A DNA stretch of 25,788 nt. It comes from CAYLNK01 sp964384675 (GTDB lineage Bacteria > Acidobacteriota > Thermoanaerobaculia > UBA5066). The DNA lies in contig CAYLNK010000057.1 in the NCBI GenBank assembly GCA_964384675.1, positions 1-25,788 on the forward strand, written 5' to 3'. The notes below the pieces were generated by a model. It was given only the letters and a program-made list of their open reading frames with translations. It made no database searches and was not told the DNA's origin. A program made the translations under genes and the position numbers. Shown piece by piece: positions 6,898 to 14,328 of this stretch (positions are counted from its first letter, which is position 1; every line of letters starts with the position of its first letter).

Positions 6898-8349
6898 GTG
6901 AGAGTCCTGCTGGTCCGGCCGGATCCCGGCAACGAGAGGTTCGGCCTCGGTCCGTTCTTCCGGGCCGAGCCCCTCGGGATGGAGTACATCGGGGCCGCGC
7001 TCCGGCAGCAGGGCGACGAGGTGACGCTCGTCGACCTGCGGTTCGGCCTCCCCCTCGGCTACTGGCTGCGACGGGTGCGGCCGCAGGTCGTGGGGATCGC
7101 CGGGATGCACGCCCTGGAGTTCGCCCAGGTCATCGCGGTGGCGGACCGGGTCAAGCGGTTCTCGCCCGGGACGTTCGTGGTGGCGGGCGGGCACGCCGTC
7201 TCGGCCCATCCGGGCGGCCTGTCAGCGGGCTCGATCGACGCCGTCTGCATCGACGACGGCGAGGAGATCGTCCCGCGCCTGGTGGCTGCCCTGCGCGATG
7301 GCACGCCGCTCGACGCCGTTCCCGGGCTGCGGCTCGCGTCCCCGGACGGCTTTAGGGACACCGCCCCGTTGACGGATCGCACCAGCCTGGACGCGGTTCC
7401 GCTCCCGGCGCGCGATCTGGTGGACCGGTACCGGAGCCGATACCAGTGCCTCCTGTTCAAGCCGACGTGGCTCGTGGAGACCGCTCGTGGCTGCCCGTTC
7501 CGGTGCAGCTTCTGCTCGGTGTGGCAGCTGTACGGCCGCTCGTTCCGGGAGCGGTCGATCGGCGCCGTCGTGGAGGACTTCTCCCGGGTCGGGCCTCACG
7601 TCTTCGTCGTGGACGACCTCTTCTGGAACCACCCGGCCCGGAGCCTCGAGCTGGCCCAGGCCCTCCGAAAGGCCGGGATCCGGAAGAGGTGGATCCTGGT
7701 CCAGAGCCGCACCGACCTCGTGGCGCGTCACCCGGAGCTGCTGGAGGCGTGGCGTCCCCTCGCCCAGGACTTCGACGTCTTCTTCGGATTGGAGGCCGCG
7801 ACCGACCGCGCGCTTGCCCACGTGACCAAGGACCTGGGGGTCAACCAGACCGTGGCGGCGGCGGAGATCGCCCGGTCCCTCCGGTTCGGCGTCACCGGGA
7901 ACTTCCTGGTCGACCCGGACTGGGAGGAAGCGGACTTCCGGGAGCTGTGGGAGTTCGTGAGAGCGCACGGCTTCCAGAGGGCCGGCTACACGATCCTGAC
8001 GCCCCTTCCCGGCACCGAGCTCTACGAGAAGCTGCTCCCGTTGCTGGAGGGCCAGCCGTGGTTCAAGTTCGACATGCACCACGTCCTCTGGGAGCCGCGC
8101 CTCGGGGCCGAGCGCTTCTTCGAGCTGTACGCCGAGACGTGGCGACGCTCGATCCTGAACGTGAGCGGCGACAAGAGCCTCGCGGACTGGATGCGCCAGG
8201 TGAAGCCCGCTCACGCGGTCTACATCGCCCGGGTGCTTCTCCGGACCCAGCGAATGATGAAGGCGGGCGCCTACCTGGACGAGCACCGGATCGGCCTCCG
8301 GGCCAAGGGAATCCAGAGGCTGCCCGATTCGATGGCGCAGGCGTCCTGA
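6898..8349 (+). CDS. B12-binding radical SAM protein (HpnR-like)
   Basis: Cobalamin-dependent class B radical SAM enzyme, 483 residues. The N-terminal B12-binding fold (about 1-140) has the RAEPLGMEYIGAALRQQGDEV type start and VVAGGHAVSAHP. The radical SAM core follows from about 190, with the cluster motif GCPFRCSFCS (Cys199, Cys203, Cys206), and ends with a TPLPGTELYE segment. A C-terminal tail rich in basic and aromatic residues follows. The signature and surroundings (RGCPFRCSFCSVWQLYGRSFR) resemble HpnR, the hopanoid C-3 methylase, and BchE-like proteins. No hopanoid gene is in this window, so I call only the class; methyl transfer to an unactivated carbon is the usual reaction. The start GTG has no Shine-Dalgarno; TAGATT lies 9 nt upstream. 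It could form a small biosynthetic unit with the preceding halogenase-like gene. Confidence 0.9.
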   Translation: MRVLLVRPDPGNERFGLGPFFRAEPLGMEYIGAALRQQGDEVTLVDLRFGLPLGYWLRRVRPQVVGIAGMHALEFAQVIAVADRVKRFSPGTFVVAGGHAVSAHPGGLSAGSIDAVCIDDGEEIVPRLVAALRDGTPLDAVPGLRLASPDGFRDTAPLTDRTSLDAVPLPARDLVDRYRSRYQCLLFKPTWLVETARGCPFRCSFCSVWQLYGRSFRERSIGAVVEDFSRVGPHVFVVDDLFWNHPARSLELAQALRKAGIRKRWILVQSRTDLVARHPELLEAWRPLAQDFDVFFGLEAATDRALAHVTKDLGVNQTVAAAEIARSLRFGVTGNFLVDPDWEEADFRELWEFVRAHGFQRAGYTILTPLPGTELYEKLLPLLEGQPWFKFDMHHVLWEPRLGAERFFELYAETWRRSILNVSGDKSLADWMRQVKPAHAVYIARVLLRTQRMMKAGAYLDEHRIGLRAKGIQRLPDSMAQAS

Positions 8350-8413
8350 GGCCCACTCCCCACGTTTCTGGTTTTGCGGTACGCTACAAGCTGCTGTGCC
8401 GAAAGGAGACCCT

Positions 8414-9823
8414 ATGTCGATGTTGACGCCTTTGCGGCGGACGGCGCTGACCGGCGCCATCCTCGCTTCTCTCTCCGTGTCTGGCCTGGTCCGGGCCGAC
8501 GACGTACCGGGTACCGCCCCCGCCAACTCCACCCGGCCCTCCGTCGTCACCGCGCTGAACGACCAGTTCTTCGCGGCGACCGGCTTCTTCACCCTGTCGG
8601 TCGACGGCTCGGGGTCCAACAGCGCGACCCAGAACGTCCGCGTCCAGAAGCCGAACGCCTCCGCCACGGTGAACAAGGCGTTTCTCCTGGCCGCCTCCAC
8701 CGGCTTCAGCAACTTCACCATCCCGAATGGCGCGCTCACGCTCAACGGCACGGGCGTCACCTGGAACAGCACGGTGGCGAGCAGCATCAGCTCGCGCAAC
8801 CACCGGGCCGACGTCACCTCCATCGTCAAGCCGATCGTGGACGCCGCCGCGGCGGGCACGGTCAACCTGACGATCGGCGAGGCCGGCAACACGGGCGCCA
8901 TCGACGGCGAGGCCCTCGCCGTCGTCTTCGACGACCCAACCGTCACCAGCGCCCGGACCATCATCATGCTGTTCGGCGCCCAGCTGACGACGGGTGACAC
9001 GTTCAGCATCACTCTCGCCCAGCCGATCAATCCGGCCGCCCCGGGCGCGCTCGCCGACATGGGGCTCGGCATCTCCTTCAGCTACCAGACCAACGGCACA
9101 CAGCAATACAGCCAGATCAACGTGAACGGCCAGCGGCTCACGACTGCGGCGGGCGGAGAGGACGACGGGAACCTGACGTCGAACGGCTCCCTCATCACGG
9201 TCGGCGGCATCGGCGACACGAATGCCAATCCGGCGAACCCGAACGCGACCCCCACGACACCGCGCTCGGACGACGAGCTGTACAGCCTGCTGCCGCTCAT
9301 CACGGCCCAGACGACGGCCATCTCGGTCCAGACCCTCAATCCGTCCAACGACGACAACATCTTCTTCGCGTACTTCAACCTGTCGGGCGCCGCCATCGTC
9401 GGCGGCGGCATCGTCCTCGGGCCGGCGTCCGCCACGCTGAACGTGGGCAGCCAGCACACGGTCACCGCCACCGTCGTCGACCAGGCCGGCGCGCCCCGCC
9501 CGGGCATCAACGTCACCTTCAACGTCATCTCCGGCCCGAACAACGGCACGACCGGTCAGGCGGTGACGAACGCCAACGGACAGGCGAGCTTCTCGTACAC
9601 CGGAAACGTCGCCGGCATCGACCAGATCCGCGCCTCGTACACCGAGAACCAGACGACCACGCAGTCGAACATAGCGACCGCCAACTGGGGCGGCGTCTCC
9701 TCGACGCCGACGCCCACGCCGATCCCGGTCCCGATCCCGACCGCCGGAGGTCCGGGCCTGGTGCTCATGATGGTGGCCCTCGCCGCGGTGGCCCTCGTGA
9801 TCCTGGCGCGCCGCTCGATCTAG
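8414..9823 (+). CDS. secreted Ig-like protein with IPTL-CTERM-like sorting tail
   Basis: Probable exosortase H substrate, 469 residues. An N-terminal signal peptide is visible (LRRTALTGAILASLSVSGLVRADD, cleavage near residue 28). Residues 35-330 form a Ser/Thr/Asn-rich beta domain reminiscent of DUF3344-type surface proteins. Residues 336-425 are a Big_1-like immunoglobulin domain (VTATVVDQAGAPRPGINVTF and TNANGQASFSYTG). A Thr/Pro linker (STPTPTPIPVP) leads to the C-terminal signal: IPTAGG (441-446), a hydrophobic helix (about 448-465) and ARRSI. This is the tripartite plan of IPTL-CTERM, but the first motif differs from the usual IPTLxxWG. The ATG at 8414, with AAAGGAG 5 nt upstream, is preferred over a GTG at 8396. 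Its role is inferred to be a cell-surface or exopolymer-associated protein. Confidence 0.85.
   Translation: MSMLTPLRRTALTGAILASLSVSGLVRADDVPGTAPANSTRPSVVTALNDQFFAATGFFTLSVDGSGSNSATQNVRVQKPNASATVNKAFLLAASTGFSNFTIPNGALTLNGTGVTWNSTVASSISSRNHRADVTSIVKPIVDAAAAGTVNLTIGEAGNTGAIDGEALAVVFDDPTVTSARTIIMLFGAQLTTGDTFSITLAQPINPAAPGALADMGLGISFSYQTNGTQQYSQINVNGQRLTTAAGGEDDGNLTSNGSLITVGGIGDTNANPANPNATPTTPRSDDELYSLLPLITAQTTAISVQTLNPSNDDNIFFAYFNLSGAAIVGGGIVLGPASATLNVGSQHTVTATVVDQAGAPRPGINVTFNVISGPNNGTTGQAVTNANGQASFSYTGNVAGIDQIRASYTENQTTTQSNIATANWGGVSSTPTPTPIPVPIPTAGGPGLVLMMVALAAVALVILARRSI
9734..9820 (+). other. C-terminal exosortase sorting signal (variant IPTL-CTERM)
   Basis: These codons encode IPTAGG, an uninterrupted hydrophobic helix of about 18 residues and a terminal ARRSI. 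The order (short IPT motif, membrane helix, Arg cluster at the very end) is that of an exosortase H recognition tail. The Leu and the WG of the canonical motif are missing. Confidence 0.7.
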
Positions 9824-9849
9824 GCATCCATCCCGTCACGATCCGTTCG

Positions 9850-9878
9850 AAGGCCCCGGTGAACCCGGGGCCTTCTGC
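9850..9878. terminator. bidirectional terminator between convergent genes
   Basis: Perfect 10-bp stem AAGGCCCCGG (9850-9859) / CCGGGGCCTT (9865-9874) with a 5-nt loop TGAAC, between the surface-protein stop and the permease stop. The stem itself supplies AA and TT ends on both strands; the downstream T tract is weak (CTGCTTTC). Confidence 0.75.
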
Positions 9879-9886
9879 TTTCCCGG

Positions 9887-11356
9887 CTATGCGGCGCGGC
9901 TCCGCATGAGCGCCACGTAGAGCGCCCCGGACACCAGGAAGCCGACGAACCAGGCGTAGTCGTAGAGCGGGCGGAGCGGCGCGATCACCAGGCCGCCCCA
10001 CGCGAGGGCGCAGCCCGCGAGAGTGGCGACCACGGCGCTCGGGTTCCAGCCGCCGCCGTAGCGGTACGTCCCTTCGACGAGGTACAGGTCCGCGAGCCGC
10101 AGAGTCCGCTTGCGGACGATCCAGTAGTCGGCGATGAGGACGCCGGCGATCGAGCCGAGCCCTCCGGAGTAGCCGACGAGCCAGGCGAAGATGTACCCCT
10201 TCGGATCCGCCAGGAGCCGCCACGGCTGCATCGCGATCCCGAGCAGGCCGGTGATGAGCCCGCCGGTCTTGAACGAGATGAGGCGGGGAAGGGCGTTCGC
10301 GAAGTCGTTCGCGGGGGAGACCACGTTCGCCGCGATGTTCACCGCGAGGGTCGCCACCACGACCGAGAACATCGCGACGCCGACCACGAACGGGTCCCGG
10401 AACTTCCCGACGAGCTTCACCGGGTCCCAGATCGCCTCGCCGTAGATGATCGCGCTCGCGCTGGTGATCAGCACCCCCATCGCCGCGAACACGAACATCG
10501 TGGTCGGGAGCGCCACGGCCTGTCCGACCACCTGCTCGCGCTGGCTCCGGCCGAAGCGGGTGAAGTCGGGCATGTTGAGCGAGAGAGTCGCCCAGAAGCC
10601 GATCATCGCGGTCAGGGACGGCACGAAGACCGGCAGGAAGGCGCTCCAGGTGTTCAGCGTCCCGGGGTGGGAGAGGAGCGGGCCGAAGCCCTTCGCCGCC
10701 CGCACCGCCCAGACGACGAGGACGAGCGTCACCACGAGGACGTACGGCGCGGCCCAGTTCTCCACCTTCCGGAGGAGGTCCATGCCGCGGTAGATGATCC
10801 AGACGTTGAGACCCCAGAAGAGGAGGAACGACACCCACTCCGTGCCGGTGTGCCCCTGGAAGCCCGCACCGAGGAGGTCCCTCCAGCCGGGGATCAGCGC
10901 CGCGAAGAACGTCTGGAGCGCCTCGCCCCCGATCCAGGCCTGGATCCCGAACCAGCCGCAGGCGACGATCGCGCGCATCAGCGCCGGGAGGTTCGAGCCG
11001 ACGGTGCCGTAGGCCGCGCGGGCGAAGACCGGAAACGGGATGCCGTATTTCGTCCCGGGGTGGGAGTTCAGGAGGATCGGGATCAGGACGATCACGTTCC
11101 CGAGGAGGATCGTGACCAGCGCCTGCCGCCAGCTCATCCCCTCCTTCATCAGACCCGACGCGAGCATGTACGTCGGGATGCAGTGGGCCATCGAGATCCA
11201 GAGCGCCGCGAAGTTGTACGTCGACCAGGTGCGGCGCGCGATCGGCACCGGGGCCAGGTCGTGGTTGTAGAGCGGGCTTCCCTCGATGGTCGACGTCTCG
11301 GCGAGCTCCACCCGTCCGTCGGCGAGCTCCCGTTCACCCGGTGCCATCCGGCTCAT
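9887..11356 (-). CDS. NCS1 family nucleobase/hydantoin permease
   Basis: Nucleobase:cation symporter-1 transporter, 489 residues, about 12 TM helices. The N-terminal family motif is NHDLAPVPIARRTWSTYNF (31-49). The TM3 motif GWFGIQAWIGG (134-144) carries residues equivalent to the substrate-stacking Trp and the Gln of Mhp1 (Trp135, Gln139). A later SLNMPDFTRF segment carries the conserved Asn. NCS1 members import uracil, thymine, allantoin, cytosine or hydantoins. The neighbouring pyrimidine catabolic genes make uracil/thymine or dihydropyrimidine the likely cargo. The ATG at 11356 is chosen because GGAGG lies 5 nt before it; a GTG 12 nt upstream would overlap that site. The gene is divergent from the 11425 gene by 68 bp. 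A TAACAT hexamer just upstream on the minus strand may be its -10. Confidence 0.93.
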   Translation of the reverse strand: MSRMAPGERELADGRVELAETSTIEGSPLYNHDLAPVPIARRTWSTYNFAALWISMAHCIPTYMLASGLMKEGMSWRQALVTILLGNVIVLIPILLNSHPGTKYGIPFPVFARAAYGTVGSNLPALMRAIVACGWFGIQAWIGGEALQTFFAALIPGWRDLLGAGFQGHTGTEWVSFLLFWGLNVWIIYRGMDLLRKVENWAAPYVLVVTLVLVVWAVRAAKGFGPLLSHPGTLNTWSAFLPVFVPSLTAMIGFWATLSLNMPDFTRFGRSQREQVVGQAVALPTTMFVFAAMGVLITSASAIIYGEAIWDPVKLVGKFRDPFVVGVAMFSVVVATLAVNIAANVVSPANDFANALPRLISFKTGGLITGLLGIAMQPWRLLADPKGYIFAWLVGYSGGLGSIAGVLIADYWIVRKRTLRLADLYLVEGTYRYGGGWNPSAVVATLAGCALAWGGLVIAPLRPLYDYAWFVGFLVSGALYVALMRSRAA

Positions 11357-11408
11357 CACGACCTCCACGAAGCGAATGGGGCATGTTAGCGCCGCACCCC
11401 GCGCCCGC

Positions 11409-11417
11409 TGCTAATGT
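11409..11417 (+). promoter_or_regulatory. extended -10 promoter, probably leaderless
   Basis: TGCTAATGT fits an extended -10 (TGn-TAATGT) and ends exactly 7 nt before the ATG at 11425, so the transcript would start at or next to the start codon. No Shine-Dalgarno sequence is present. No matching -35 at normal spacing is evident. Confidence 0.4.
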
Positions 11418-11424
11418 CGGCGCG

Positions 11425-12405
11425 ATGTTCGTGAGCGTGAAGCTGATCCCGCGGCGGATGCGGACCCGGGAGGAGATGGAGGCGCGGGATCCCTGGAACG
11501 GGGACCGGCCGGCGTCGTTCCGGGTCGAGGTGTACAAGCTGATCCCGGCGCACGTCACCGACCCGCGGGAGTGGCGGGACGGAACGGTGCACACCATGGG
11601 GTCGAAGGAGCTGTTCGGCATCCGTTCGGAGGCGGACGGAGTCGAACGGATGCTCCCGACGTTCCTGGCGGACGCGTACGCCGCGGGGCACGTGCCGGCC
11701 GAGCTCCTGCCGGGCCTGCTCGCCCGGGTGGAGCCCGAGCTCGTCGGGACGGACTTCCGGCCGTTGCCGGGCGGCGGGGCGCTGCGCCTCGCGGCCGCGG
11801 GGCTCGTCGTGGCTCTCCTGGGCGGGGCCGGGCTCGCCGCTCTCGGCGGCTCGGCGCCTCGCTCCATGCTGCGGGTCGTGGAAGCGGGCGCATGGCTCGC
11901 GGGGCCGGTCGCCGTCGGTGAGACGTACGCCGTGGGGGGGATGGTCCCTCTCGAAGGACGCGAGCCGGCGCCCGCCTCCCTCGTGGTGCCGGAAGAGGTC
12001 GTCCGCGCCACCGGCCGCGCGTTCCGGATCGGTTGGGCCCGCGCCGGCGCGGGGCATCGCGCGCTCCTCCTTCCCGAGCGGACGTACGAGAGGGGCGGAG
12101 CGGTCGACCTCGGCTACGTGGTCGTCAAGTCCCCGGTCGAGCTCGGACTGGTGTCGTCGCTCCAGGGCCTGCGTGCCCGGATCCCGGACCTCGACACGGC
12201 GTCCGTCTCCTGCTCGCGCTGGGTGGAGAGCGCCCGCCGGGGAGCCGGCGAGCCTCTGCGGATCGCGTCGCTCCTGCTGCTCCTCGTGGGTGTGCCGACG
12301 GCGCTCGGCTGCGGGCTGGCCTGGCTCGCCTCGGAGCCGCGCCGGCGCCGAAACCGCGCCTTCGCGGAGCGCTTCCTCGGAGGGATCGGTGCCGCTCCCC
12401 GCTGA
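11425..12405 (+). CDS. hypothetical two-TM membrane protein
   Basis: Not recognised. 326 residues from the ATG at 11425. The first 110 residues are a soluble, charged region (EEMEARDPWNGDRPASFRVE, then a region around 50-95 with MGSKELFGIRSEADGVE). TM1 is about 115-137. A beta-rich domain of about 150 residues follows (GETYAVGGMVPLEGREP and ERTYERGGAVDLGYVVV), then TM2 at about 285-308 and a short basic tail (SEPRRRRNRAFAERF). It overlaps the next gene, which carries an Imm70-like domain, by 17 bp, so the two are cotranscribed and likely functionally linked. No toxin motif is visible. A longer frame opens at 11341, but it would start inside the permease gene and its first 28 residues are low-complexity. 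Confidence 0.75.
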   Translation: MFVSVKLIPRRMRTREEMEARDPWNGDRPASFRVEVYKLIPAHVTDPREWRDGTVHTMGSKELFGIRSEADGVERMLPTFLADAYAAGHVPAELLPGLLARVEPELVGTDFRPLPGGGALRLAAAGLVVALLGGAGLAALGGSAPRSMLRVVEAGAWLAGPVAVGETYAVGGMVPLEGREPAPASLVVPEEVVRATGRAFRIGWARAGAGHRALLLPERTYERGGAVDLGYVVVKSPVELGLVSSLQGLRARIPDLDTASVSCSRWVESARRGAGEPLRIASLLLLLVGVPTALGCGLAWLASEPRRRRNRAFAERFLGGIGAAPR

Positions 12406-13075
12406 GATCGCCTCGGGGGTCGTCCTCGAGGCGTTCGCCGCCACCGTCAGCTACCGGCTGGAGCCTGACGGCTGGGGCAGCCGTTTCCCGATCGTCCTCG
12501 ACCACCTCCTCGCCGGACGCCTGATGCCGTCGGACGCCGATTCCGCCCTCTCCGAGCTCGACGCGATCGCGGCGGGCCTCCGCGCCCTCCCGGCCGAACG
12601 CGTCGTCTTCGACCTGGCCGACCTCTCGCGCCGGGACGACCCGCGGGCGCGGGTGGACCGTGGCTCGCCGACGGCTCACGGGTTCTTCGTGGCCGAGGAC
12701 GGACGGCCCCTCGTCGACGTACTCCGCGAGGGGGTGATGGCCGCGCGCGCGGCCGGGCGCCCCCTCGGCCTCTCGACGCCGCGGGCGAGCGTCCACGCGC
12801 GCCAAGGGTGGATGCTGCTCCTGGCCGGCGTCGCGTGGGCGGTCGGCGGGGCCGTCTACTTCCCGCATCTCGTCCTCGTGGCGCACGGGGCCTCGGGAGC
12901 CGCCCACGGGCCGGCCGCGTGGTCGATGGGGCTCGTCTTCGCGGCGGCGGGAGCGTCCCGGCTGATCGCCGTGAAGCGGCCTGCGTTCGCGGCCGCGGTG
13001 CGGCGGCGGGGGCTGCTCTCGATCGGGATCGCCCTCGCCCTCGTCGCGGTGCTCTTCGCCCTGAGCTGGCGGTAG
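12389..13075 (+). CDS. Imm70-like immunity domain fused to membrane anchor
   Basis: 228 residues. The N-terminal 125 residues match the Imm70 immunity-protein pattern from polymorphic-toxin systems as I recall it. They include a small-residue helix ending SYRLE, then GWGSRFPIVLDHLLAGRL (29-46), an Ala/Glu-rich helix, ERVVFDLADLSRRDDP (70-85), and GFFVAEDGRPLVDVLRE (98-114). The C-terminal 90 residues hold three hydrophobic helices (about 141-160, 176-193, 208-225) separated by a short loop and a basic segment (VKRPAFAAAVRRRG). Known Imm70 proteins are usually small and soluble, so the membrane fusion is unusual. The GTG start at 12389 follows GGAGGG by 4 nt and overlaps the upstream gene. No toxin gene is adjacent. 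The Imm70 call comes from motif memory; a divergent DUF is the alternative. Confidence 0.7.
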   Translation: MPLPAEIASGVVLEAFAATVSYRLEPDGWGSRFPIVLDHLLAGRLMPSDADSALSELDAIAAGLRALPAERVVFDLADLSRRDDPRARVDRGSPTAHGFFVAEDGRPLVDVLREGVMAARAAGRPLGLSTPRASVHARQGWMLLLAGVAWAVGGAVYFPHLVLVAHGASGAAHGPAAWSMGLVFAAAGASRLIAVKRPAFAAAVRRRGLLSIGIALALVAVLFALSWR

Positions 13076-13081
13076 GGCCTG

Positions 13082-13100
13082 CCCCGGACGTCCGCCGGGG
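13082..13100 (+). terminator. weak GC hairpin after the Imm70-like gene
   Basis: CCCCGG (13082-13087) and CCGGGG (13095-13100) form a 6-bp stem with a 7-nt loop, 6 bp after the stop. There is no T tract, so at best a weak terminator or mRNA end stabiliser. A TACTCT hexamer (13103-13108) just after it could be the -10 of the preA gene. Confidence 0.35.
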
Positions 13101-13140
13101 TGTACTCTGAACCTTCGATTCTGCGGGCAAGGGGGACACC

Positions 13141-14292
13141 GTGAGCGCCGACCTTTCCGTCACCTTCACCGGCATCCGGTTCGAGAATCCGTTCCTCCTC
13201 TCCTCGGCGCCGCCGACGGAGTCGGAGTCCAACATCCTCCGCGCGTTCGAGGCCGGATGGGGCGGCGTGGTCACGAAGACGATCGGGCTCCACCCGGTCG
13301 TGAACGTGGTGGGGCCGAAGACCAAGTTCCTGAGGACGTCGATCGACACGCCGCAGATCTCCATGAAGAAGCGGCCGAACAGCGTCCTTCACTCCTCCTG
13401 GAACTGGGAGCTGATCTCGGACAAGCCGCTCGACTGGTGGGTGGGGCCGCTGTCCCGGATCAAGAAGGCCTTCCCCGACCGCGTCCTGATCGCATCGATC
13501 ATGGCCGGCTCCGGCACCGACAAGGAGCTCGAGCACTGGCAGCTCCTGACGAAGACGTGCCAGGACGAGGGTGTCGACGGGCTGGAGCTGAACTTCTCCT
13601 GTCCCCACATGGACCGCGAGGACATGGGGTCGAACATCGGGAAGAGCCAGGCCCTCTGCTCGGTCGTCACCAAGGCGGTGAAGGAGGTGTCCCGCGTGCC
13701 GGTCTGGTGCAAGCTGACGCCGTCCACCACCGACATCGTGGTGGAGGCGGGCGCGGCGTTCCGCGGAGGGGCCGACGCGATCTCCTCGTCCAACACCTTC
13801 CCGTCGATCCCGCTGATCGATCCGGAGACCCTCGACTTCGAAGCCAGCGTCGACGGGCTGACGTCGTCGGGCGGGCTCGGCGGGCCGGCGATCCTGCCGC
13901 TATCCCTCGCGAAGATGGCCTCGCTGACGCACGCGTTCCCCGACAAGGAGTTCTCCGGCATCGGCGGGATCGCCGACTTCTCGCACGCGCTCAACTACTT
14001 CCTGCTCGGGTGCGGCACCGTGCAGGTCTGCACCGCGGCGATGCTCGACCACGCGATCGGCCCGAACGTCATCCGCACGCTCAAGCAGGGGATGACCGAG
14101 TTCCTGGAGAGGAACGCGGAGCGGGGCTGGAAGTGCCTGGAGGACTTCCGGGGCCTGCGACGGGGCAACGTCGTCGCGCAGTCTCAGATCCGCCGCCCGA
14201 ACCCGGACGAGTACCACGGCGGGCACGATGCGGAGGGCTACGCCGCGGCGGAGGCCGATCCCGCAGCGGCCACGACCTCGACGCGATCCTGA
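13141..14292 (+). CDS. preA: dihydropyrimidine dehydrogenase PreA-like subunit, no Fe-S domain
   Basis: FMN-binding catalytic subunit of dihydropyrimidine dehydrogenase, DHOD-like TIM barrel, 383 residues. It should interconvert uracil/thymine and the 5,6-dihydro bases. Seen: the N-terminal ENPFLLSSAPPTESE, WGGVVTKTIG (40-49), ELNFSCPHMDREDMG (149-163), VWCKLTPSTTDI (188-199), SSNTFPSIPLIDPETL, SGGLGGPAI (243-251), and GIGGIADF with VQVCTAAM for FMN phosphate binding. E. coli PreA ends in a two-cluster ferredoxin domain; here the tail after about 345 (RRPNPDEYHGGHDAEG, then Ala/Thr-rich) has no cysteine. The loop after SCPH also lacks a Cys at the place of the catalytic Cys of mammalian DPD, as I align it by eye. 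No preT gene is in the window. The GTG start at 13141 has AAGGGGG upstream. The cluster context strongly supports pyrimidine reduction. Confidence 0.87.
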   Translation: MSADLSVTFTGIRFENPFLLSSAPPTESESNILRAFEAGWGGVVTKTIGLHPVVNVVGPKTKFLRTSIDTPQISMKKRPNSVLHSSWNWELISDKPLDWWVGPLSRIKKAFPDRVLIASIMAGSGTDKELEHWQLLTKTCQDEGVDGLELNFSCPHMDREDMGSNIGKSQALCSVVTKAVKEVSRVPVWCKLTPSTTDIVVEAGAAFRGGADAISSSNTFPSIPLIDPETLDFEASVDGLTSSGGLGGPAILPLSLAKMASLTHAFPDKEFSGIGGIADFSHALNYFLLGCGTVQVCTAAMLDHAIGPNVIRTLKQGMTEFLERNAERGWKCLEDFRGLRRGNVVAQSQIRRPNPDEYHGGHDAEGYAAAEADPAAATTSTRS

Positions 14293-14315
14293 GGTCCAGG
14301 GCCGCCGTCTTGCCG

Positions 14316-14321
14316 TAGAGT
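14316..14321 (+). promoter_or_regulatory. TAGAGT -10-like hexamer, 7 nt before ATG
   Basis: TAGAGT (TANNNT type) ends 7 nt before the ATG at 14329 and no Shine-Dalgarno is present between them, the arrangement expected for a leaderless transcript. The same hexamer precedes the CDF gene (4099-4104). Confidence 0.35.
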
Positions 14322-14328
14322 CGGCGGC

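Noticed and set aside
9703..9742. Short tandem repeat of ACGCCG/ATCCCG-like units
   Set aside because: It encodes the Thr/Pro linker of the surface protein (TPTPTPIPVPIPT) and is explained by that role.
11382..11417. Operator-like imperfect inverted repeat (TTAGCG ... GCTAAT) between divergent genes
   Set aside because: The arms match only over a few bases and overlap the putative -10 elements; not enough symmetry to claim a regulator site.
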